From assembly GCA_964352715.1 (NCBI GenBank), contig CAYGSU010000006.1:1-64000 (forward strand): 64,000 bases of DNA. The letters are read 5' to 3'. Source of the stretch: JAVKBW01 sp964352715 (GTDB lineage Bacteria > Pseudomonadota > Alphaproteobacteria > UBA8366 > Aestuariispiraceae). The translations under genes were made by a program, and so were the position numbers. The notes beneath the pieces are model-generated. The model did no database searches, was not told the origin of the DNA, and worked only from the letters and a program-made list of their open reading frames with translations. Positions 24,561 to 33,241 of this stretch are shown one piece after another (positions within the stretch are counted from its first letter, which is position 1; every line of letters starts with the position of its first letter).

Positions 24561-26870
24561 TTAAATTTGAATCTGATTGTCGGCGGCAAAGTCGCGAAGG
24601 GCGCTACGTATTGATCGCACATCCGCATTGAGCCGGGAACTGACAAATTCGGTAACCTGGTTGACCGACAGGGAACGCACCAGCGCCCGGATCGACCCCG
24701 TCGCCGCTGGCGATGTCGACAGCGACCGGCAGCCGACGCCGATCAGTCCCAGAGCGTCCAGCGTGTTGCCGGCCATTTCGCCGCACACGCTGACCGGCAC
24801 GTTCGCCTGGTCACATTCGTAGATGATCCGCCGCAGGAATCTCAGAAACGCCGGCGACAAAGGATCGTACCGTCCGTCCACAAGGCTGTTGCCGCGGTCT
24901 GCCGCAAAAAAGAACTGCAGCAGGTCATTGGTGCCGATGGAAATGAAATCAACATGCGGCAACAGCCAGTCCAGCTGCATGGCCAGCGCCGGCACTTCCA
25001 GCATGACGCCCAGCGCCAGTTTGTCCGGCACCGGCTCGCCGCCCTGGGCCAGCCGGTCGTATTCCGCCATCAGGATGCCCTGTGCGGTTTTGTATTCGCC
25101 GACATCGGAAACCATTGGAAACATCACGGAAAGGTGTCGCCCTGCAGCGGCCCGCAACAGGGCGACGCACTGATCCTGCAAAATCGGCTGGCGATCCAGA
25201 CCGATGCGGATCGCCCGCCAGCCAAGCGCCGGATTCTCCTCCGGCGGTGGCCGAACGAAGCTCGGCATCTTGTCGGAACCGATATCCAGCGTGCGGAACA
25301 CGACCGGTTTGTCGCCGACCTGTTCGTTCACCTTGCGGTATAGCGTTTCCTGCGCCTCGATATCGGGAAATTCCGAATGGATCATGAACGGAATTTCGGT
25401 CCTGTAGAGGCCGATGCCCGCCGCGCCGCCGCTTTCCAGGTGAGTGACATCGATCAGCAGGCCGGCATTGATTTTCAGATCGATTTTTACGGCATCGGTT
25501 GTCACGGACGGCAAGTCCCGATCACGCAAAAAGGCTTCCTGGCGCGCCTTGTGCAGTGTCATCGACGCTTCGAAATTGGTCTTGAATTCCTGGGTCGGGC
25601 GAATGACGCAAGTTGCATTGCTGGCTTCAACCAGAATTTCATCCTGCGGATCGACCTTGCCCATGATGCCCGGCAAATGCCCGACCATCGGTATGTTCAA
25701 CGCCCGTGCGACAATCGCCACATGTGAGGTCGGCGCGCCTTCCTCAACAATAACCGCCTGAAGATGATTGAGGTCGTAGTCGAGCAGGTCAGCCGGGCCA
25801 AGCCGACGCGCTACCAGAACCGAATTCGGCGGAATCTCGACCAGCGGGATCTGCCCGTCGTTGACCTCCGTGTTCGCTCCGGCCTGATCGACCGCAAGAT
25901 GCTGCAGAAGGCGGTTTGCCAGCGCATCGAAATCAGACAGGCGGTCACGCAGATAGGCATCCTGTACGGCATCCATCCGGGCCTGCATGTCGCCCTTGAC
26001 CTTGGCGACAGATGCCTCCGCTGTCAGGCCGGTACCGATGGCTTCCCTGATGCGTTTGATCCAGCCACGATCGGACGCCACCATCCGATAGGCTTCGAGA
26101 ACCTCCAGATGTTCTTCGAGGTCGCCGGACGATTTTTCGACCCGGTAGGATTCGATAAGATCATCCAGAGCCGAATGCATGGACCCTAGCGCCCGGTCCA
26201 GCCGCTCAAGCTCGACATCCTCGTCTTCCGCAATCGGGTCGGTGATCGGCAACGGGCCGGTGTGCAGCACGGCGATTCCCATGGCGAGACCTTCGCTCAT
26301 GCGCACGCCTTCCAGCCGCAGCGATTCGACCGCCATTCCGTCGGCAATATCGGCGCCGATCTGTTGTATGGCCTCGCCGCTGGCCAGCGCTTCGGCGATT
26401 ACCATGCCCACGGTTTCGAGGGTTTCGATCTCTTCTTCCGTATATTCCCGCTCAGTGCGGTTCTGAATCGCCAGAACGCCGGAAAGCCGTCCAGCGCGAA
26501 GGATCGGCACGCCCAGCATGGAGGAGTAGATTTCCTCGCCGGTTTCCGGGCGATAGGCGAAGGCCGGGTGTTTCTGGGCCTCGGCAAGGGCAAGCGGGCG
26601 CGCCGTAGCGGCGACAACCCCGACGATACCGTCGCCGAACCGGAACCGCACCTTGTGAACCGCTTCCGGTTTCAGCCCCTTGGTCGCGAACAGTTCAAGA
26701 ATATCGCCGCCGCGGCGGACGTAGAGCGAGCAAACTTCGGCGACCATATCGGCAGCAATGATCTTGACGATCTGGTCAAGCCGTTCCTGCGCCCCGCCGC
26801 CACGGGCCATCGTGTCGCGCAGCCGGCGAAGTAAAAGCCGTGAGCCGGCCCATTTCGCCCGCAACGCCAT
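24561..26870 (-). CDS. ptsP: Nitrogen-type PTS phosphoenolpyruvate-protein phosphotransferase EI-Ntr
   Basis: The protein starts the PTS-Ntr phosphorelay from PEP to NPr and EIIA-Ntr. Its 769 residues comprise an N-terminal GAF domain (about 27-165), which senses nitrogen status in this family. The HPr-binding domain (about 190-310), the swivelling phosphohistidine domain with His383 in GAPTSHVAIVARA, and the PEP-binding TIM barrel with CGEMAG near residue 700 follow. The N-terminus MALRAKWAGSRLLLRRLRDTM resembles other alphaproteobacterial PtsP, supporting the ATG at 26870. It is next to lysC, a conserved neighbour. Confidence 0.97.
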   Translation of the reverse strand: MALRAKWAGSRLLLRRLRDTMARGGGAQERLDQIVKIIAADMVAEVCSLYVRRGGDILELFATKGLKPEAVHKVRFRFGDGIVGVVAATARPLALAEAQKHPAFAYRPETGEEIYSSMLGVPILRAGRLSGVLAIQNRTEREYTEEEIETLETVGMVIAEALASGEAIQQIGADIADGMAVESLRLEGVRMSEGLAMGIAVLHTGPLPITDPIAEDEDVELERLDRALGSMHSALDDLIESYRVEKSSGDLEEHLEVLEAYRMVASDRGWIKRIREAIGTGLTAEASVAKVKGDMQARMDAVQDAYLRDRLSDFDALANRLLQHLAVDQAGANTEVNDGQIPLVEIPPNSVLVARRLGPADLLDYDLNHLQAVIVEEGAPTSHVAIVARALNIPMVGHLPGIMGKVDPQDEILVEASNATCVIRPTQEFKTNFEASMTLHKARQEAFLRDRDLPSVTTDAVKIDLKINAGLLIDVTHLESGGAAGIGLYRTEIPFMIHSEFPDIEAQETLYRKVNEQVGDKPVVFRTLDIGSDKMPSFVRPPPEENPALGWRAIRIGLDRQPILQDQCVALLRAAAGRHLSVMFPMVSDVGEYKTAQGILMAEYDRLAQGGEPVPDKLALGVMLEVPALAMQLDWLLPHVDFISIGTNDLLQFFFAADRGNSLVDGRYDPLSPAFLRFLRRIIYECDQANVPVSVCGEMAGNTLDALGLIGVGCRSLSTSPAATGSIRALVRSLSVNQVTEFVSSRLNADVRSIRSALRDFAADNQIQI

Positions 26871-26929
26871 TTAACTGCTCCGGGCCGGGTCAATTACATA
26901 CGGCCGTGTGGTTAGGTTCTCTGCCACCG

Positions 26930-28153
26930 TTACGCCGCGTTATCCAACCCATAGGCTGTATGCAGCGCCCGCAATGCCAGCTCCGTATAGTCTTCCGATA
27001 CCAGCGTGCTGATCTTGATTTCACTCGTCGAGATGACCTGAATATTGATCCCCTTATCGGCCAGCGTGCGAAACATGGTCTGGGCCACGCCGGCATGGCT
27101 TCGCATGCCGACCCCGATCACCGATATCTTCACCACATTCGCGTCGGACAGTATCTTCTTGTAGCCGATTGCATCCGAGTTCTCATTCAAGGTCTCCAGC
27201 GCGAGCGGCAGATCGGTCCGCGAAACGGTGAAGGTCAGGTCGGTGCGCTGGCCGTCGGTCGAAATCGACTGAACGATCATATCCACATTGACCGCCTTGT
27301 CGGCCAATGGACCGAAAATGCTGGCCGAAACACCAGGGCGATCCATCACGCCGACAAGCGTGACTTTCGCTTCGTCGCGGCTATAGGCAATGCCGCTTAC
27401 AATTTGCTGTTCCACAATATCTTCCTCATCAACAACCAGTGTACCAGGCTTGTCTTCGAAGCTGGACAGAACCTGCAGTCGAACCCCGTGGTTCATCGCC
27501 ATTTCGACAGACCGGGTCTGCAGGACCTTCGCCCCCTGCGATGCCATTTCCAGCATTTCCTCGAAGGTTATCACATCAATCTTGCGCGCAGCAGATACAA
27601 TGCGCGGATCGGTCGTATAAACACCGTCGACATCGGTATAGATATCGCACCGGTCCGCCTTGAAGGCGGCGGCCAGCGCCACGGCCGATGTATCCGACCC
27701 GCCGCGGCCCAGCGTCGTGATCCGGTTATCCGGGCCGATGCCCTGGAAGCCCGCGACAATAGCGACCTGACCCTGCTTGAATCGGCTCTCGATTTCCGTT
27801 GTATCAATGCCCTCGATACGAGCCTTGCCATGCACGGCGTCGGTCCTGATGGCGATTTGCCAACCCAGCCAGGAGCGGGCCGATATGCCCAGATCCTGAA
27901 GTTTAAGCGCCATCAATCCGGCCGTAACCTGTTCGCCGCTGGCGACAATGGCATCGTATTCCCGGACATCGAAAATCGACGATGTCTGATCAACATACGA
28001 AACAAGCTGGTTCGTGACACCGGCCATGGCGGAAACCACGACGATCACTTCGTTGCCGGCATCGACCTCGCGCTTGACCCGCGACGCCGCATTCGCGATC
28101 CGGGACAAATCCGCGACCGAAGTCCCGCCGAATTTCATGACGATTCGCGCCAT
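26930..28153 (-). CDS. lysC: Aspartate kinase
   Basis: This enzyme phosphorylates aspartate, entering the lysine, threonine, methionine and diaminopimelate pathway. The 407-residue protein begins MARIVMKFGGTSVAD, has the kinase motif segments GFQG and TTLGRGGSDTSAVALAAA, and two C-terminal ACT-type regulatory domains (GVMDRPGVSASIFGPLADK and IGVGMRSHAGVAQTMF). Length is that of a monofunctional enzyme. ATG 28153 has AGGAA nine bases upstream; a TTG at 28162 would add three residues. It is divergent from ubiG. Confidence 0.97.
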   Translation of the reverse strand: MARIVMKFGGTSVADLSRIANAASRVKREVDAGNEVIVVVSAMAGVTNQLVSYVDQTSSIFDVREYDAIVASGEQVTAGLMALKLQDLGISARSWLGWQIAIRTDAVHGKARIEGIDTTEIESRFKQGQVAIVAGFQGIGPDNRITTLGRGGSDTSAVALAAAFKADRCDIYTDVDGVYTTDPRIVSAARKIDVITFEEMLEMASQGAKVLQTRSVEMAMNHGVRLQVLSSFEDKPGTLVVDEEDIVEQQIVSGIAYSRDEAKVTLVGVMDRPGVSASIFGPLADKAVNVDMIVQSISTDGQRTDLTFTVSRTDLPLALETLNENSDAIGYKKILSDANVVKISVIGVGMRSHAGVAQTMFRTLADKGINIQVISTSEIKISTLVSEDYTELALRALHTAYGLDNAA

Positions 28154-28305
28154 TACACTCAATTCCTACATTCGTCAGACACAAAAATCCGCAGCCCGTC
28201 ACGAAACGGGCCACTTCTTTGGAGAACCACCGCATTGCACCGCAAACCGGAGCGCGGTATCCATACAACCCGACACCACCCCATTCAAGAAGCTTGGGAC
28301 ATTCC

Positions 28306-29058
28306 GTGATCGCATCAAACACATCTTCCGTCGATACGGCTGAGATCGAGAAGTTCGCCGCCATGGCCGACGACTGGTGGTCGCCCGACGGCCAGTTCAA
28401 GCCGCTGCACGCGCTGAACCCGGTGAGGGTCGGATTCATCCGCGACGCCGTCTGTGCGCATTTCGGTCTAGATGCCTTTCAACCGCAGCCGTTGGCCGGG
28501 TTGAGCGTGCTCGATATCGGGTGCGGCGGCGGGCTTTTATGCGAACCGCTTGCGCGCCTTGGCGCGGAGGTAACGGGGATCGACGCGACCCCGGATGCAA
28601 TTGCCGTTGCGACGACACATGCCGACAACATGGATCTTTCGATCCGGTATGAGGAAACCACGGCCGAAGCCGTCGCGGCGGAAGGCGCGCAGTACGATGT
28701 GGTCGTGTCGATGGAAGTGGTTGAGCATGTGGTCGACCCGGATACGTTTCTGCAAACCGCCGGCGCACTGGTAAAACCCGGTGGATGTATGGCGCTGGCG
28801 ACGCTTAACCGGACACCGAAATCCTATGCGCTTGCCATTGTCGGCGCGGAATATCTGCTTCGGTGGCTGCCGCGCGGCACCCACAACTGGAAAAAGTTCG
28901 TCAAACCGTCGGAGATGGTTCGCGCGGCGGCGAAAGGCGGTGTCACCATCACCAGACTGACCGGCGCGGTTTATGACCCGATCAACAACGACTGGCGCAC
29001 CGATGACCGGGACCTTGATGTCAACTACATGGCATTCGGAACGAAGGAAAAACGGTAG
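28306..29058 (+). CDS. ubiG: Ubiquinone biosynthesis O-methyltransferase UbiG
   Basis: UbiG performs both O-methylations of ubiquinone synthesis. The GTG at 28306 gives about 250 residues starting VIASNTSSVDTAEIEKFAAMADDWW, which matches the family; an in-frame ATG at 28219 lies in unconserved sequence. SAM-binding motif I is VLDIGCGGGLL at residues 68-78. Also visible are VVSMEVVEHV and the characteristic RWLPRGTHNWKKFVKPSE segment near the C-terminal third. The gene is divergent from lysC with a 152-base spacer and is convergent with DUF1178. Confidence 0.95.
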   Translation: MIASNTSSVDTAEIEKFAAMADDWWSPDGQFKPLHALNPVRVGFIRDAVCAHFGLDAFQPQPLAGLSVLDIGCGGGLLCEPLARLGAEVTGIDATPDAIAVATTHADNMDLSIRYEETTAEAVAAEGAQYDVVVSMEVVEHVVDPDTFLQTAGALVKPGGCMALATLNRTPKSYALAIVGAEYLLRWLPRGTHNWKKFVKPSEMVRAAAKGGVTITRLTGAVYDPINNDWRTDDRDLDVNYMAFGTKEKR

Positions 29059-29064
29059 ACGGGC

Positions 29065-29484
29065 CTATTGTTCGGTCGGTTCTTCCATCCACGGGATCGG
29101 ATTGACCTCCACACCTTCCTCAACCAGTTCGGCGGCTTCCCGCATGGTGGCGGATCCGTAGATGCCACGTTCTTCCGCTTCGCCATAATGGATCTTGCGG
29201 GCTTCTTCGGCAAAGTTGTCGCCGACATAGTCACAGTTCGCGCGGACCTGATCGCGCATCACCGCGAACATCTTCTTCATCTGCGTCACTTTTTCCGATT
29301 TCGCGAGATCACGGGATTCGCCGGTCGTGATATTCGGCGCGCTCAGGCCTTTTTCGATCTTGCGGCTGCTGCAGACGGGGCATTCGACAAGCTTTTTCTT
29401 GCGCTGCTTCTCAAAAGCGTCGCTGTTGGAGAACCAGCCTTCGAATTCGTGACCCTTCTCGCAATAGAGATTGAATGAAATCAC
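29065..29484 (-). CDS. DUF1178 family protein
   Basis: The 139-residue protein has two metal-ligand-like Cys groups, CEKGHEFEGWF at residues 8-18 and CPVC near 36-39. This resembles a FmdB-like zinc ribbon, followed by a helical segment with KKMFAVMRDQVRANCDYVG and EERGIYGSAT. The family is of unknown function but is widespread next to ubiG and nitrilase genes in alphaproteobacteria. The start is a GTG (29484) with GAGGG seven bases before it. The gene stops seven bases from the convergent ubiG stop. Confidence 0.92.
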   Translation of the reverse strand: MISFNLYCEKGHEFEGWFSNSDAFEKQRKKKLVECPVCSSRKIEKGLSAPNITTGESRDLAKSEKVTQMKKMFAVMRDQVRANCDYVGDNFAEEARKIHYGEAEERGIYGSATMREAAELVEEGVEVNPIPWMEEPTEQ

Positions 29485-29527
29485 TGTTAACCCTCAACCA
29501 ACCTGTAGAAACAAGATAAACTGAACA

Positions 29528-29550
29528 AGCACTCGGGCCGTATGAGTGCT
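29528..29550. promoter_or_regulatory. Dyad next to a TATAAT hexamer in the DUF1178/methyltransferase divergent region
   Basis: AGCACTC (29528-29534) and GAGTGCT (29544-29550) are perfect seven-base inverted arms around a nine-base loop. The last T of the second arm is the first base of TATAAT (29550-29555), which could be the -10 hexamer for the plus-strand methyltransferase gene at 29583. No good -35 was found. The position suits an operator; the regulator is unknown. Confidence 0.4.
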
Positions 29551-29582
29551 ATAATCCTAATATAAATGGGAAAAAACGCCAA

Positions 29583-30158
29583 ATGCGCAAGTCATCCTGT
29601 GAAAATGAATTGACCGGCAAAGCGACGGGTCACGGCGGTCTGTCGGCCCCTTCCGCCTGGATCGAGCGCTGGCATGGCATGTTCGGCGACGGCAAAACCG
29701 TGCTGGATCTGGCCTGCGGAAGCGGCCGGCACGGAAGGTTGTTCCTGGGAAACGGCGCAAGAGTCACCTTCGTCGATATCGATACGGACGGGCTCAACGA
29801 TCTGAAAGGCAACAGCCGCGCAACTGTTGTGCAGGCCGACCTGGAGAATGCTGACTGGCCGCTGCCGAATCGGACATTCGACGCTGTCGTGGTGACGAAC
29901 TACCTGCACCGGCCGCTGTTCAGGAATATTGTCAGCGCCGTCGCACCCGGCGGCTGGCTGTTTTACGAAACCTTTGCGGTCGGCAACGAACGCTACGGAC
30001 GGCCGTGCAACCCGGACTTTCTGCTGAAGCACGACGAACTGAAACATTCAGTGGAAGGCGAACTGGAGATCGTCGGATACGCCCATTCGCTGCGCATTCT
30101 GCCGAAGCGCGCCGTCATGCAGCATATCGCCGCTCAACGACCCAACCCGTCAGCCTAG
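29583..30158 (+). CDS. Class I SAM-dependent methyltransferase
   Basis: The 191-residue protein has the Rossmann methyltransferase core. Motif I is VLDLACGSGRHGRLFL (residues about 40-55), with VTFVDID and the post-II acidic AVVVTNYLHRPLF stretch. The LPNRTFDAVVVTNYLHRPLFRNIVSAVAPGGWLFYET arrangement resembles TehB/tellurite-type methyltransferases, but the substrate is unknown. An A-rich GGGAAAAAACGCC precedes the ATG. It is convergent with the amidase gene, whose coordinates overlap its 3' end by four bases. Confidence 0.88.
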   Translation: MRKSSCENELTGKATGHGGLSAPSAWIERWHGMFGDGKTVLDLACGSGRHGRLFLGNGARVTFVDIDTDGLNDLKGNSRATVVQADLENADWPLPNRTFDAVVVTNYLHRPLFRNIVSAVAPGGWLFYETFAVGNERYGRPCNPDFLLKHDELKHSVEGELEIVGYAHSLRILPKRAVMQHIAAQRPNPSA

Positions 30159-30991
30159 AAACGATAGGACCGGCCATTGTCGAGGCTGGGCACCATTGAC
30201 CGCACACGGGAAATCGCGCTCAGGTCCAGGTCGGCGACAAGCACGCCCGGGTCGGTTCCCTGATCGGCGACAACCTCGCCCCACGGGTCAACAACCAGCG
30301 AATGGCCATAGGTCTTTCGGCCATCGGGATGATCGCCGGTCTGCGCGGCGGCAATCACGAAGCTTCCGGTTTCAATCGCCCGCGCCCGCAGCAGCGCATG
30401 CCAGTGCGCCGTGCCGGTTTTGCGGGTAAAGGCCGACGGTGCCGTCAACAGCGTTGCGCCTTGCTGGGCAAGGTCGCGGTAGAGATAGGGAAACCGCATA
30501 TCGTAACAGATTGTCAGGCCGAATTTACCCCAGGGCGTGTCTGCGAGAACCGCCCGATCACCCGGCCGGTAAGTCGATGATTCACGGTAGATTTCGCCAC
30601 CGGACAGGGCGACATCGAACATGTGAATCTTGTCGTAGCGCGCTGAAATGCCGCCATCCGGGCTGATCAGCAGCGCCCGGTTGGCCAGCCGGCCATCGGG
30701 ATCGCCGGGCTGAACCGCCAGACAGACCTGTATCCAGACCGACTTTTCCCCGGCAATCTCACGTACCATCGCGAGATAGGGATCATCCGCCTCCGGCCTG
30801 ACCTGCTGTCGCGCCAAGTCCGCGTTGCGCTGAACCAGATTGGCGACTTCCGGCAGGAAAATCATTTCCGCACCGGCTTCGACCGCCTGCAACAGCATCG
30901 GCTGGGCCTGCGCAATGTTTTCGTCAAGCACCGCCGCCCCGGTATACTGGATCAGGGCAACGCGCAGGCTATCGGGAACGGGGGGATTCAA
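30155..30991 (-). CDS. Carbon-nitrogen hydrolase (Nit2/omega-amidase-like)
   Basis: The 278-residue nitrilase-superfamily protein has the complete catalytic triad: Glu48 in LPEV, Lys121 in YDKIHMFD, and Cys162 in TICYDMRFP. Close families are Nit1/Nit2 deaminated-glutathione or omega-amidases. In bacteria this gene often sits by glutaredoxin and DUF1178. The start is a TTG at 30991, whose last bases overlap the stop of the glutaredoxin gene (TTGA), supporting translational coupling. An exact substrate is not proven by sequence. Confidence 0.9.
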   Translation of the reverse strand: MNPPVPDSLRVALIQYTGAAVLDENIAQAQPMLLQAVEAGAEMIFLPEVANLVQRNADLARQQVRPEADDPYLAMVREIAGEKSVWIQVCLAVQPGDPDGRLANRALLISPDGGISARYDKIHMFDVALSGGEIYRESSTYRPGDRAVLADTPWGKFGLTICYDMRFPYLYRDLAQQGATLLTAPSAFTRKTGTAHWHALLRARAIETGSFVIAAAQTGDHPDGRKTYGHSLVVDPWGEVVADQGTDPGVLVADLDLSAISRVRSMVPSLDNGRSYRF

Positions 30992-31254
30992 GCCGCCGGC
31001 GACCCCAGCAGTGCATCAAGCTTGCCGTTCCTCTCAAGCTCCATCAGTTCGGTGCAGCCGCCGATTCCCTTGTCATCGATAAATATCTGGGGAACCGTCA
31101 TTGCGCCGGGCGAGCGCTGTTCCATTTCTTCCTTTTTGCCCTTTTCCTCCCAGATATTGTATTCCTCGAAAGACACATTCTTCTTGGTCAGCAGCTTCTT
31201 TGCCTGGAAGCAAAAGCCGCACATCGGCCGTGTATAGATTTCGACTTTCGCCAT
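30988..31254 (-). CDS. grxC: Glutaredoxin 3
   Basis: The 88-residue protein is a class I dithiol glutaredoxin. It has CGFC active site (Cys12, Cys15) in YTRPMCGFCFQAKKLL, the cis-proline in TVPQIFID, and the glutathione-binding GGCTEL segment. GFC instead of the common PYC between the cysteines is frequent in alphaproteobacterial GrxC. It follows comF by 133 bases and overlaps the amidase start by four bases, in a small redox/repair-like operon. Confidence 0.95.
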   Translation of the reverse strand: MAKVEIYTRPMCGFCFQAKKLLTKKNVSFEEYNIWEEKGKKEEMEQRSPGAMTVPQIFIDDKGIGGCTELMELERNGKLDALLGSPAA

Positions 31255-31387
31255 CTTAAAACTCCGTAATAGATCAGAATTGCGCCTGATATGGCGTTAG
31301 TCCGCCGGGGAACAATATTCCTGCCGTCACATGTCTGTGTCCGGAAGGATACAAAGTTCCGCAAACCATACAAGCACCGGCGAACCG

Positions 31388-32158
31388 TCAGGGTCTCGGT
31401 TTCGGCACCCGGGCGATGGTCAACACGTCAACGCGCGCCGCACCCGCCTTTTTCAGCACACGGGCGCATTCCTCGACCGTAGATCCGGTCGTAAACACAT
31501 CGTCCACAATCAGGATCGTGCGGCCCTGTATGCGCTCGGCCCATTTCGGGCGAACAGCAAAAGCGCCGCGCACATTCCGCGCCCGGGCAATTGCCGAAAG
31601 ATGCCCTTGCGGGCTGGTTCTGCGCTTTCGTTCAATCAGATCGATCGCCGGTTTGGCATCGCAGACTCTGGTTATGCCGTGAACCAGCAGTGCCGCCTGA
31701 TTGTAGCGCCGCTGCCATAGCCGCAGCCGGTGCATCGGCACCGGCGCAATGAAATCCGCCTGCCCGATCAGATCCGTTCCGGCGCGCAACAGCCAGCGCG
31801 AAAACACCGGCGCGAAATCCGTTCGGTCGGCATATTTGAAATCCGTCAGCAGCGACCGGCTGTTATCATCATAGGCCAGCACGGCGCGGGCGTGATCGAA
31901 ATGCGGCGGCCGCGCCTCGCAGGACGCGCACATGGTGCCCGGCGGTACGGGATGATCGAACGGCAATCCGCAGGCATCGCAGGCCGGGCCGGAATAGAAA
32001 TCGATGCTCAACCAAGCCTTTGCCGACAAGCCACCCAGACCGGAAACCAGTTCACCCGTCTTCAGGCAGCGCGATGGCAGCACGGCATCGAGAACGCTCC
32101 GACCGATCGGCTGGAACCGGCGGAAGACCCCGCCTTTCAGGGAGAGGGAAGCGAACAC
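31388..32158 (-). CDS. ComF family protein (phosphoribosyltransferase fold)
   Basis: The protein of 256 residues has an N-terminal zinc-finger-like region (CDACGLPFDHP, MCASCEARPP). The type I phosphoribosyltransferase domain follows, with the PRPP loop DDVFTTGST at 219-227 preceded by TILIV. In naturally competent bacteria ComF takes part in transformation, but it is found in many organisms where that has not been shown. The start is a GTG with GGGAG just upstream. It is divergent from the NDUFAF5-like gene. Confidence 0.9.
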   Translation of the reverse strand: MFASLSLKGGVFRRFQPIGRSVLDAVLPSRCLKTGELVSGLGGLSAKAWLSIDFYSGPACDACGLPFDHPVPPGTMCASCEARPPHFDHARAVLAYDDNSRSLLTDFKYADRTDFAPVFSRWLLRAGTDLIGQADFIAPVPMHRLRLWQRRYNQAALLVHGITRVCDAKPAIDLIERKRRTSPQGHLSAIARARNVRGAFAVRPKWAERIQGRTILIVDDVFTTGSTVEECARVLKKAGAARVDVLTIARVPKPRP

Positions 32159-32297
32159 GGAAAGCCCTGCCTTCTAGGTCACTGCATTGCCGGGAAGAGT
32201 AGACGGCGCAGGCACGTTGCGTATAGGGAAATCGGCACGACCAGAAATTCCCCATCGGACTCTAGGCGTAAGGGCCGCAAGGCTCCATATTGCAGAT

Positions 32298-33209
32298 ATG
32301 TCGAACCCGCCGGATTCCATGAAAATATTCGATCGCACTCTCGTTCGCCGACGCCGCGACAGGGCGGCAGCCGGTTTCGACAAGCATTCCTTTCTTGCCG
32401 ACGAGGTTGCGGATCGTTTGGCTGACCGTCTTCTGGACATCAAGAGACAGTTCCCCGTCGCGCTTGATCTGGGGGCGAAAACGGGATGTTTCGACCGGGT
32501 TCGCAAGAACACGGGCGGCATCGAGACCCTGCTGCAGGTCGACCTGTCGCCCCGCATGACAAGCCGGACATCGGGCCTTGCGGCTGTTGCCGACGAGGAA
32601 TGGCTGCCCTTTGCCGAAGAAAGCCTCGATCTGGTGGTCTCGAACCTTTCGCTGCATTGGGTAAACGATCTGCCCGGCGCGCTGATACAGATCAATCGGG
32701 CCTTGAAGCCCGACGGATTGTTCATGGGCGCGATGCTCGGCGGAGACACGCTTATGGAACTGCGCGATGCGCTGATGACTGCCGAGATAGAACTTACCGG
32801 CGGCGCAGGTCCACGGGTTTCACCATTCGCCGATCTCAGAGACGGCGGTGCGCTGTTGCAGCGGGCCGGGTTCGCCCTGCCGGTTGTCGACAGCGACCGT
32901 ATCACGGTCAGCTATGCAACGATTTTCGACCTGATGGCCGATCTGCGGGGCATGGGCGAAACCAACGCCACTGTTGAACGAACGAGGATGCCGTTAACCC
33001 GCCGCTTGCTGTTGCAGGCTGGAGAGGTGTATCACGACCGGTATTCCGATCACGAGGGCCGATTGCAGGCAACCTTCCATATCATCTATCTACACGGTTG
33101 GGCGCCGCATGAAAGTCAGCCGAAGCCGCTTCGGCCGGGATCCGCGAAACAACGTCTTGCCCAGGTTCTGGGCGCAGTCGAATCAAGTGCCGGCGAAAAG
33201 GTCGGGTAA
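32298..33209 (+). CDS. NDUFAF5-like methyltransferase-fold protein
   Basis: The protein of about 303 residues opens MKIFDRTLVRRRRDRAAAGFDKHSFL, characteristic of the NDUFAF5 group. A SAM-type core follows (FPVALDLGAKTGCF, LLQVDLSPRM, DLVVSNLSLHWVNDLPGALIQI). Human NDUFAF5 hydroxylates an arginine of the complex I subunit NDUFS7 although it has a methyltransferase fold, so a complex I assembly role is likely here but inferred. ATG 32298 is chosen over an ATG-in-frame extension at 32187 because the MSNPP start fits the family. Nitrogen-fold neighbours are comF (divergent) and a membrane protein. Confidence 0.88.
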   Translation: MSNPPDSMKIFDRTLVRRRRDRAAAGFDKHSFLADEVADRLADRLLDIKRQFPVALDLGAKTGCFDRVRKNTGGIETLLQVDLSPRMTSRTSGLAAVADEEWLPFAEESLDLVVSNLSLHWVNDLPGALIQINRALKPDGLFMGAMLGGDTLMELRDALMTAEIELTGGAGPRVSPFADLRDGGALLQRAGFALPVVDSDRITVSYATIFDLMADLRGMGETNATVERTRMPLTRRLLLQAGEVYHDRYSDHEGRLQATFHIIYLHGWAPHESQPKPLRPGSAKQRLAQVLGAVESSAGEKVG

Positions 33210-33241
33210 ATGCTGAACTGGCAAGGAAGAACGGACTAACA

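Noticed and set aside
21927..26870. A possible horizontal-transfer block from ispG to ptsP
   Set aside because: Gene content and order are typical of alphaproteobacteria and base composition looks even, so only the glutamyl-tRNA reductase stands out.
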